Source: Parabacteroides sp. (lineage in GTDB: Bacteria > Bacteroidota > Bacteroidia > Bacteroidales > Tannerellaceae). Taken from it: 52,183 nt of DNA. Below the pieces are notes generated by a model, which did not search any database, had not been told where the DNA came from, and was given only the letters and a program-made list of their open reading frames with translations. The stretch is taken from positions 1-52,183 of the forward strand of contig JALFJR010000091.1 in the NCBI GenBank assembly GCA_022775005.1, given 5' to 3'. Numbering within the stretch: the stretch's first letter is position 1; the number at the start of each line of letters is the position of its first letter. A program made the translations under genes and the position numbers. This document shows positions 43,763 through 50,415 of this stretch, one piece after another.

Positions 43763-45421
43763 ATGAAACGTTTATCACCCTATATCGCACTGCTACTCGC
43801 TTGGCTGACGCTCTCGACACAAGCGGCGAACCACCCCGTGGAGCGCCTCCACACCCTCACGGACAAACGGCTTTACCTATCAGGCGAATTGCTATGGCTG
43901 AAGCTCTGCCTCACCGACGAGGCAGGTCTCCCCCTTGATGACAGCCGGATAGGTTATGTGGAACTATTGGATGAGAGCGGTCCCGTGGCACAAGCCCAGA
44001 TCGCCTTGCAAGCGGGCGTGGGAGAGGGTTGGTTGGAACTGCCTGCTCCCCTACCCTCTGGCTATTATCGACTTGTGGCTTACACTCGCCAGATGCGCAA
44101 CCAAGGCGAGGCCGATCGCTGCGGCCAACTAATCGCAGTGGTCAACACATTGCGGGAAGCGGAACGTATCCCCAGCGACAGCACCCTGCAAGCTCCCTCC
44201 CAACCCACTGAGAGCAACCTCCGGCTAACGCTGGATCGCTCCACCCTTGCCCGGCGAGAGCAGGGCACCCTGCGGATCGAGGGATTGCCTGCCAACCTGC
44301 ATACGCTCGCCGTCTCTATCGCCGGGGAGGAGTTCATGCCCCTACCCGACCTGCCTACCGCCGCACCGATCCCTTCCACGGCCACACAGTCGCTGATCGA
44401 CTACGAAGGGGCAGTAATTGAGGGCACCTTGATTGACCTGCGCACAGGGGAAACAGCACAGCAAACTAACGGCGTGACCGCCTGGTTAGGGGGTATCGGC
44501 AATGAGATCCAGCTGTTCAGCGGACAGATTGACGCAACGGGAACGGTGCGTTTCTACACCAAGGGTTTAAATGGCGTGAAGGAGATGGCTACCACTACGC
44601 AAGCAACCAACGGCGGCTCTTATCGGGTAGATCTACAGTCACCCTTCGCCACCCATCCTGCCCTGCAACTCCCACCATTGAAGGTGAACCCGGCATGGCG
44701 TAGGGCATTGACGCAACGGCACGTCGGTTTGCAAGTGACTCGCCTCTTCACCGCCGACTCAATGAGTCGGGTAGAGCCCTCCTTGCCCCTTTTCCATTGG
44801 ACACCCACGAAAAGCTACCGGCTGGAGGAATACACCCGCTTCCCCACGATGGGCGAGACCATCTTCGAGTTTGTGGAGGCGGTTTCCTTCCGCACAGAGC
44901 AGGGACGGCATAACCTGTTCGTGCTCCTGAGCGATCTTTCCAACAATAGCGTCTCGCTCCATCCCCCTTTGGTGTTGCTCGACGGTATTCCTCTGCTTGA
45001 TCCGGAATGGATCTACCGCTACGATCCGGCCTTAGTGGAGCGCATAGATGTCTATCGGGATCGGTATGCCTTTGGAGGCCAGCAGTTCGAAGGCATCGTG
45101 GCCTTCTATACGCATCGGCATAATTACCCGACACTGAAGTTGGATAAGCGCACGCAGCTCTTTGACTTCGCGGGCACGCAGCCGCACCGCCGCTTCTACG
45201 CTCCGGATTATGCGGATACCTCCGCTCGTGAGAGTCGCCTGCCCGACTATCGCCACACCCTGCTCTGGTTGCCGGAGGTAGAGACAAACGGCTCAGCAGA
45301 GGTTACCCTCCCCTTCTCCACCTCTGACCTGCCCGGTCGTTACCGGGTGAGCGTGGAGGGCATTACCCGTGAAGGGCAACGTCTTTCGGGCTATATCTAT
45401 CTGCTTGTTGAAAGGAACTAA
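43763..45421 (+). CDS. MG2-like protein with a TonB plug-like segment and no barrel
   Basis: A 552-residue exported protein. After the signal peptide, residues 25-130 resemble the MG2 domain of alpha-2-macroglobulins (HTLTDKRLYLSGELLWLKL, GYYRLVAYTRQMRNQG). Near 400-455, PLVLLDGIPLLDPEWIYRYD then ALVERIDVYRDRYAFGGQQF closely copies the end of a TonB receptor plug (DGxP...IExIEVxxD...GxxGxI). The end (TLLWLPEVETNG, LPGRYRVSVEGIT) is again like an A2M domain. No barrel follows. I start at ATG 43763, 8 bases after GGAG, not at 43748, which overlaps the receptor stop. It probably works in the periplasm or on the membrane with the receptor. Its stop overlaps the convergent GH30 gene. Confidence 0.82.
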   Translation: MKRLSPYIALLLAWLTLSTQAANHPVERLHTLTDKRLYLSGELLWLKLCLTDEAGLPLDDSRIGYVELLDESGPVAQAQIALQAGVGEGWLELPAPLPSGYYRLVAYTRQMRNQGEADRCGQLIAVVNTLREAERIPSDSTLQAPSQPTESNLRLTLDRSTLARREQGTLRIEGLPANLHTLAVSIAGEEFMPLPDLPTAAPIPSTATQSLIDYEGAVIEGTLIDLRTGETAQQTNGVTAWLGGIGNEIQLFSGQIDATGTVRFYTKGLNGVKEMATTTQATNGGSYRVDLQSPFATHPALQLPPLKVNPAWRRALTQRHVGLQVTRLFTADSMSRVEPSLPLFHWTPTKSYRLEEYTRFPTMGETIFEFVEAVSFRTEQGRHNLFVLLSDLSNNSVSLHPPLVLLDGIPLLDPEWIYRYDPALVERIDVYRDRYAFGGQQFEGIVAFYTHRHNYPTLKLDKRTQLFDFAGTQPHRRFYAPDYADTSARESRLPDYRHTLLWLPEVETNGSAEVTLPFSTSDLPGRYRVSVEGITREGQRLSGYIYLLVERN

Positions 45422-47031
45422 AATCCTAACTCCACCACACAAGTAGTCAGTGAGCGGGGAGCGATGGAGAGCGAACGTGAAGCCCCATCGAGGATCTCCA
45501 CCAAGGAGAGATCGGTACGCTCGTCCGTGCGATAAAGGGAAATCTTTCGCACCTGTTTCTGCATAGCCTTGGGCAGGGATAGTTGCACCTCCTCCCGCTC
45601 AAAACCGGTATTGACAAAGACCATAACCAACTGCTTGCCATCGGGCGAGCGATAGGCGGAGCCACAGAGCGTAGCCAACTCCTCTGCTCCCTCCAACGCT
45701 ACTCGTTGATACCCTGGACGAATAAAACGACTATAATTACCCAAGGCCCAAAGCAATTTGTTAGGTGTGGCATGACCGCCCATCAACAGGTTGCCCTCCT
45801 TGGCTTGGAGCGAGATCAGGGCATGGTTGCCATTCAGCTCCATCGCTTTCCAATAGCCCCAAGCCTCCGCTCCTGAGCGCACAATGTCGACATAGATCAA
45901 TCGACCCATCAGCAGCGCCACCTGCATATCCGTATGCGTACCGGCCTGCCAATCCGACGTGAACCCATCGAACCGCCGAATTTGCTCCTGGCCATAGGGC
46001 AACAGGCACCATTCAGTTTGATAATAGCGCACATCGTAGTGCGCACAAGTATCTTTCACAGGCCGACGAGTCTCCTCAATCTCTTGATTTGTCGTATGAT
46101 TATGATAGGTATGCGCACCGATCAGCCGGGGGACATGCTTCAAGTCGCCCACGTAATGGGGCGATCGGGAATCAAAAAAGGCTTGAATCACTCGATGCGG
46201 GGTCTCCACATCCCCTTTGAACTGACGGCTCACCCCCTCATCTTCCCGATAGAGCACAGGGATCGAGGCCGCCTCTCCTACCAAGATTTGCACGCTATCT
46301 AACGAAGCACGCTGCTGCATCGCCGCATCCAAAGCGGCATACATCCGCTTCATCTCGCTCAGTCGCCAAGAGCTACCCTCTTGCGCTGGGCGTGCCCAAT
46401 CCACCTGCGGCTCATTGATGGGACTGATATAACGAATAGGAAAACCCTGCTGCAAATAGTGGGCAGCTACCTCAGCCAAATAGTCGCCATACAGCGCATA
46501 GCCCTCCGGACGGATATTAGCCCGATCCTTATGATCCGCATAGCCCTTTCCATTGGCGGTCCACTGCACCAACGGCGAGTTAGAGAAGAGCAGGAAGCCG
46601 TTGCAGCCCATCGCTTTCGCCTGCTCCATGAAATAACGTTGCCCGGCACATTTGCCCCAATCATAGTGCTGACCGTCGATTGTCTTGAACGATTCCACCC
46701 GTCGCTGAAGCGGGTAGATGTCGCAATCGGCCTGTTCCCAAGTGCCCGCTCCGGTATTCACTCGCCACAGTGAGAGGCCAATCCCTTTCGGGTGCCCTGC
46801 CGCATCCAACTCTTGACTAAACAGCCATTCCGCGATTTGTTTGCGCTCCGGTTCCGACCAATAGCGCCCAACCAACGCTCCACTCCACGCATCCGATGCC
46901 GTGAAATGATCCATCGTTTGAAACACCTGTGTGGGATCCACCTTCACCACACGATCAGCCGCCGACAGCATGCCCGCACTCAAGCAGGCGCACAGCATGA
47001 ATGCCACTCGTCTCATAGTCCTCATAAACAT
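45418..47031 (-). CDS. GH30-family glycoside hydrolase
   Basis: An exported 537-residue (beta/alpha)8 hydrolase with a side beta domain. The signal peptide ends near Ala24. The acid/base Glu207 is in YISPINEPQVDW and the nucleophile Glu340 in YYQTEWCLLPYG, both at the GH30 positions. The C-terminal 100 residues are beta-rich (RVALEGAEELATLCGSAYRS). The family includes beta-1,6-galactanases, beta-1,6-glucanases and xylanases; I lean to a galactanase-like type but cannot fix it. ATG codons at 47031 and 47025 are both possible. It starts two bases after the HxlR regulator and is surely cotranscribed with it. The last four bases overlap the convergent MG2 gene. Confidence 0.88.
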   Translation of the reverse strand: MFMRTMRRVAFMLCACLSAGMLSAADRVVKVDPTQVFQTMDHFTASDAWSGALVGRYWSEPERKQIAEWLFSQELDAAGHPKGIGLSLWRVNTGAGTWEQADCDIYPLQRRVESFKTIDGQHYDWGKCAGQRYFMEQAKAMGCNGFLLFSNSPLVQWTANGKGYADHKDRANIRPEGYALYGDYLAEVAAHYLQQGFPIRYISPINEPQVDWARPAQEGSSWRLSEMKRMYAALDAAMQQRASLDSVQILVGEAASIPVLYREDEGVSRQFKGDVETPHRVIQAFFDSRSPHYVGDLKHVPRLIGAHTYHNHTTNQEIEETRRPVKDTCAHYDVRYYQTEWCLLPYGQEQIRRFDGFTSDWQAGTHTDMQVALLMGRLIYVDIVRSGAEAWGYWKAMELNGNHALISLQAKEGNLLMGGHATPNKLLWALGNYSRFIRPGYQRVALEGAEELATLCGSAYRSPDGKQLVMVFVNTGFEREEVQLSLPKAMQKQVRKISLYRTDERTDLSLVEILDGASRSLSIAPRSLTTCVVELGF

Positions 47032-47033
47032 GA

Positions 47034-47405
47034 TTATACACTTTGTTCATATTGTTCCCGATGGCTGATGATCGTGGGCATGTGGCGCAGAGCCCAGTTG
47101 GTGAGCTCCTGGATAATAGGCATTAAGGAAAATCCCATCTCCGTCAGCTCATACTCGACACGAGGCGGCACCTCTGGATAAACAGTCCGCTTCACCAATC
47201 CGTCAGCCTCCAAAACCTGCAACGTGCTCGAAAGCACCTTCGACGAAATGTCGGGAATAAATTTCCGCAGCTGGTTGAAACGCAAACATCCCTCTTCCTT
47301 CAAAATCAATAGGATCAACAGTGCCCACTTGTTTCCAAAGCGGGCAATGACATTCCGAATCGGGCATAACTCTATATTCAAAAATTTATCTTCTATTCTT
47401 GCCAT
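47034..47405 (-). CDS. HxlR-family transcriptional regulator
   Basis: A 123-residue winged-helix regulator. The N-terminal ELCPIRNVIARFGNKWALLI carries the Cys14 conserved in this family, which in YodB, HypR and QorR senses quinones or electrophiles. The recognition part reads LRFNQLRKFIPDISSKVLSS and the wing VPPRVEYELTEMG. It binds as a dimer. A promoter at 47530-47560 drives it, with a leader of about 118 bases. Its own divergent neighbour and the GH30 gene are the obvious targets, by position. Confidence 0.92.
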   Translation of the reverse strand: MARIEDKFLNIELCPIRNVIARFGNKWALLILLILKEEGCLRFNQLRKFIPDISSKVLSSTLQVLEADGLVKRTVYPEVPPRVEYELTEMGFSLMPIIQELTNWALRHMPTIISHREQYEQSV

Positions 47406-47529
47406 AGTAAATGTCTTATTATGAATAAAAGTGAGTTTTAGGTAACCTACTTACCTTTCTGTAACTTCTTGTTTATTAACAATATTCTTCACATCTTCGC
47501 AGTGTCGGGAAAGAAAAGGTTATCCGACA

Positions 47530-47560
47530 CAAAGGTAATTCAACAAATTCATTAAACAAA
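47530..47560 (-). promoter_or_regulatory. promoter of the HxlR-GH30 unit
   Basis: On the minus strand TTTG (47560-47557) is followed by 19 bases and TACCTTTG (47537-47530), a full match to the Bacteroidetes consensus. The -33 element lies only nine bases from the ATG of the divergent gene at 47569, so the two leaders overlap. A weaker plus-strand pair (TTG 47469, CATCTTCG 47492) may serve the divergent gene. Confidence 0.65.
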
Positions 47561-47568
47561 CAGAACAG

Positions 47569-48789
47569 ATGAAAAAGCGTATGCAAGCACTCCGAATCTG
47601 GATACTCCTTTGGCTGACTCTTTCAGCCTTGCAAGCCCAAACCGCCTCCTACCAAGTGTATGGCGAAGGAAAAACAATCTTGTTGTTAACCGAAGATGAC
47701 TCGAAAACAGGTATCGAACTTATCAGCAAACTAACCGAGCATTCCTTTCAAGTCATTGTGCCCGACATCCATGCCTACAAAGAAGCTTTACCACAAAAAG
47801 ACTCGTTGAGCGACGACCAACTCGCTATGCAGCTGATGACCACAGCCACCCGCCTCTCCCGGAAGCCGATCGCCGTAGTGGGATGCGGAGCGCATACGGC
47901 TATGGCCTGTCGCATCGCACAACTCTATCCTGCACAGGTGGATAGAATCGTAACCTTTGGCGAGAAAATAAACACACCACTGCCCTGCCCCATCCGGCAA
48001 GTGTCGGAAGGAAAGCAAGCATGGAAAGCGATCAAGCCCTTCCTGGAAGCGGATTTGAAGACGCTGCTCGCTGAGGGAAAGCCGCAGGATATGAAGCGGA
48101 AACGTATCTTGTTCGACCTGTCGCATAGCCAATGCACGGATACTTATAAGGGATATGAGACCTATCCCTACCTCCTCCCCGCTTACGAGCGAATGCTGCA
48201 GGAATTAGATTATCCCGCTGAATTAGTCATCCATGAGCAGGGCGAACTCACAGAAGAACTGTTAGCTGAAGCGGATGTGGTTTTGATGCTCTCGCCACTT
48301 AACAAAGGACTGCAAAAGAACCTAACGGAGGAGGAACGTAAAAACTTGGTACGCTACGTAGCAGAAGGAGGCTCCCTACTCTTCTTTATCGATGACGCAC
48401 ACCGGGTGGATTGGCAAGCCTATGGAGCCGCCGATGTAGTCGGGCCTTACGGCATCTCGTTCGGGGCAGATGTTCCACTGCCGGGCAATGTAGGAGCAAT
48501 CGCCTTCCCGAATCGCATTTTCAAGGAGCGTTACGAGATTCCTTATAGTGGCGCCTGTCTGATGCGTGGCGGTGAGCCGGTCAGTGTCTGTATGGAAGGA
48601 GGCTATCTGCACGGAACCATCGTGGAATTGGCGAATGGCGGTAAACTATATGCCGGTGGAGACACGATGGTTGGCCTTCTCTTAGGCTATGTCGATGGCG
48701 AACGCCTCAACTTTGACAAAATGGCCACTCGCTGGTGGGGCAAGGATTCCTGGAACTACATGAAAACATTGCTGAACTGGGCACTCTAA
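47569..48789 (+). CDS. secreted two-domain protein, hydrolase-like and DUF4350/GATase-like parts
   Basis: A 406-residue exported protein; the signal peptide ends near ALQAQ (residue 24). Residues 28-160 have the order of an alpha/beta-hydrolase core, including a putative nucleophile turn AVVGCGAHTAMACRIAQLYP, where Cys stands in the place of the usual Ser, so activity is doubtful or cysteine-based. Residues 180-406 look like a class I glutamine-amidotransferase-like fold of the DUF4350/IFT52 kind (RILFDLSHSQC, ELLAEADVVLMLSPLN, LVRYVAEGGSLLFFIDDAH, ending YAGGDTMVG). No clear relatives by name. It is divergent from the HxlR-GH30 unit and may be under HxlR control. A long repeat array follows the stop. 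Confidence 0.72.
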   Translation: MKKRMQALRIWILLWLTLSALQAQTASYQVYGEGKTILLLTEDDSKTGIELISKLTEHSFQVIVPDIHAYKEALPQKDSLSDDQLAMQLMTTATRLSRKPIAVVGCGAHTAMACRIAQLYPAQVDRIVTFGEKINTPLPCPIRQVSEGKQAWKAIKPFLEADLKTLLAEGKPQDMKRKRILFDLSHSQCTDTYKGYETYPYLLPAYERMLQELDYPAELVIHEQGELTEELLAEADVVLMLSPLNKGLQKNLTEEERKNLVRYVAEGGSLLFFIDDAHRVDWQAYGAADVVGPYGISFGADVPLPGNVGAIAFPNRIFKERYEIPYSGACLMRGGEPVSVCMEGGYLHGTIVELANGGKLYAGGDTMVGLLLGYVDGERLNFDKMATRWWGKDSWNYMKTLLNWAL

Positions 48790-48836
48790 ATGTACGGGGC
48801 ATAAAAGCAGTCTGTTCCTACAAGCCGAAATCCACG

Positions 48837-49066
48837 CTTACTAAAAGCATGGATTGATCCTTACTAAGACTATGTGTGTACTCTTACTAAAACAGAGAGT
48901 GCACTCTTACTAAGACTGAGGGTCAGTCCTTACTAAGCGTGAGGGTCATCTCTTACTAAGACAGGGGGTGCACTCTTACTAAGACAGGGAGTCCGTCCTT
49001 ACTAAGACCGAGGGTGCACTCTTGCTAAGACAAAAGGTGCACCCTTACTAAGAACGTTTTCAAGGG
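48837..49066. repeat. tandem array D: ten 23-base units
   Basis: Units begin exactly every 23 bases from 48837 to 49044. The first half is nearly invariant, CTTACTAAGAC (one copy has CTTGCTAAGAC). The second half varies but mostly fits GRGGGTGCACT or GGGTCAGTC. There are no spacers, so it is not CRISPR, and 23 is not a multiple of three. It fills the whole gap between two convergent genes, and the last unit runs over the stop codon of the metallo-beta-lactamase-fold gene (49060-49062). No separate terminator is seen, so the array may do that work. Confidence 0.92.
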
Positions 49067-50340
49067 TTGGCCGTCAACTTCTCCGTCTGATAGATGATCG
49101 GGTAATCCAGACTGCGGTTATCCAATACAAAGAGTTGGAACTGATCGCCTCCAGGATAAACACGCACCACCACATGACCGGCTGGCTTGATCTGCTCACC
49201 GTCAGCACCTAAACGAGTTAAGTTGCTCGGCACCATCCCTGTAGCGAACACCATACGCTTACCAGGATAGAGCTCTTTAGAGAGCATGTTGCTAAGCGAG
49301 GTAGGCTGGGGATGATAGAAATCCCACACCGGAAGGATGAAGGCCTGCGGCTTCACGGCTGCCACATAGGGAGGAAACATCGCATCCGAATAGGCATGGT
49401 GGTTAGCCACAACCACATCTGTCTCGCCCAACAGTTGCCCGACAGATGTCTCTATGTCAAACCATTCCGGTTTATGCTTATCCTCCGCTTGAATATCTCC
49501 CCCTGAGAAATAATCAAAATCACCATACGTAATGCGTATGCCACAGCTGCAACGATTCTCGTTCAAAAACAGATCGGCCGGAGCATCAGCGGGGACAATC
49601 TCCCGGAAGGCATCCCCCTCACCTGTCCATAATTTTCCATTACCTACAATATTGCGAATCTCAAAATTGGGATAAGCCTCCGCATCCTTGAGCAATCGGA
49701 ATTGCTCGTTGCTACCCACCTGGAATCCTTCCGTATGAGCTCCTTCCGCATCCCGAGCTGCCACGAACCGCTGATAGTTCTTCACATGCTCCTTGGCGAA
49801 ATGCTGCTCATTCGGATAGGTATAGTTCGGATAATCTCGATCAATCAGTTTGTGGATAGGCAGCAAGTTCGCCACATGACTGATGCCTGTCAACTTATAA
49901 TCCAAGCCCTCCTTCTCCACAGCCAAAGGCCCGTTATCGCCGATATGATCATTGTCAAAATGGGTCATCAACGCATAGTCAATCTCCCCGCCATTCTTCA
50001 ACGGCGCAGCGAAATGGGTAATATAACGCACAATCCATTCAGCCGGACGCAGTGAATCGTTGGGCATTGGCTGCATGATCTCCTGTGGCCCTCGGCTTAC
50101 CCCTAAATCGCCCGCATCAATCAACATCGTAGTGCCATCCGGCAAAATCAGGAAAGCGGCGTTCCCCCTGCCGGTACTTATCTGATGAATATCCAAATAT
50201 CCCGCCTGCCAATCAGGCAAAACGTTGGTGGCAGTCTCATCCGTGGTTTCTTCTTGGGATTTCATGGATTGGCATCCCACATGAGAGATTAACAAAGCAG
50301 CCAAACACAATCCAATCCCACTAATCTTTTGCTTTTTCAT
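49060..50340 (-). CDS. exported metallo-beta-lactamase-fold protein, ComEC-like
   Basis: A 426-residue protein of the metallo-beta-lactamase fold. The signal region (GIGLCLAALLISHVGC) looks like a lipoprotein signal with Cys23, but His at -3 is unusual. The fold marks are TTMLIDAGD (strand before the active site), HFDNDH at 127-132 (the HxHxDH motif with Asp in place of the second His, seen in ComEC-like domains), SGGDIQAED and VVVANHHAYSD. Likely a hydrolase of phosphodiesters or a related ester, outside the cytoplasm. The substrate is unknown. It follows GH92 by 75 bases on the same strand. The stop lies inside repeat array D. Confidence 0.85.
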   Translation of the reverse strand: MKKQKISGIGLCLAALLISHVGCQSMKSQEETTDETATNVLPDWQAGYLDIHQISTGRGNAAFLILPDGTTMLIDAGDLGVSRGPQEIMQPMPNDSLRPAEWIVRYITHFAAPLKNGGEIDYALMTHFDNDHIGDNGPLAVEKEGLDYKLTGISHVANLLPIHKLIDRDYPNYTYPNEQHFAKEHVKNYQRFVAARDAEGAHTEGFQVGSNEQFRLLKDAEAYPNFEIRNIVGNGKLWTGEGDAFREIVPADAPADLFLNENRCSCGIRITYGDFDYFSGGDIQAEDKHKPEWFDIETSVGQLLGETDVVVANHHAYSDAMFPPYVAAVKPQAFILPVWDFYHPQPTSLSNMLSKELYPGKRMVFATGMVPSNLTRLGADGEQIKPAGHVVVRVYPGGDQFQLFVLDNRSLDYPIIYQTEKLTANP

Positions 50341-50358
50341 GTCATTATTTATAATTAT

Positions 50359-50393
50359 AGGGTATGCGCCAAATCCATGTTAGCACATACCCT
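50359..50393. other. inverted repeat between GH92 and the lactamase-fold gene
   Basis: AGGGTATG (50359-50366) and CATACCCT (50386-50393) form a perfect 8-base stem with a 19-base loop in the 75-base gap between the two genes. No T run follows on the minus strand, so it is a processing or attenuation hairpin rather than a clear terminator. Confidence 0.5.
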
Positions 50394-50415
50394 TTATCAT
50401 TCAATGAATGTTTAA

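Noticed and set aside
44748-45287. 179-residue minus-strand frame inside the MG2/plug gene
   Set aside because: Antisense shadow rich in Arg, Gly and Ser with no start signals.
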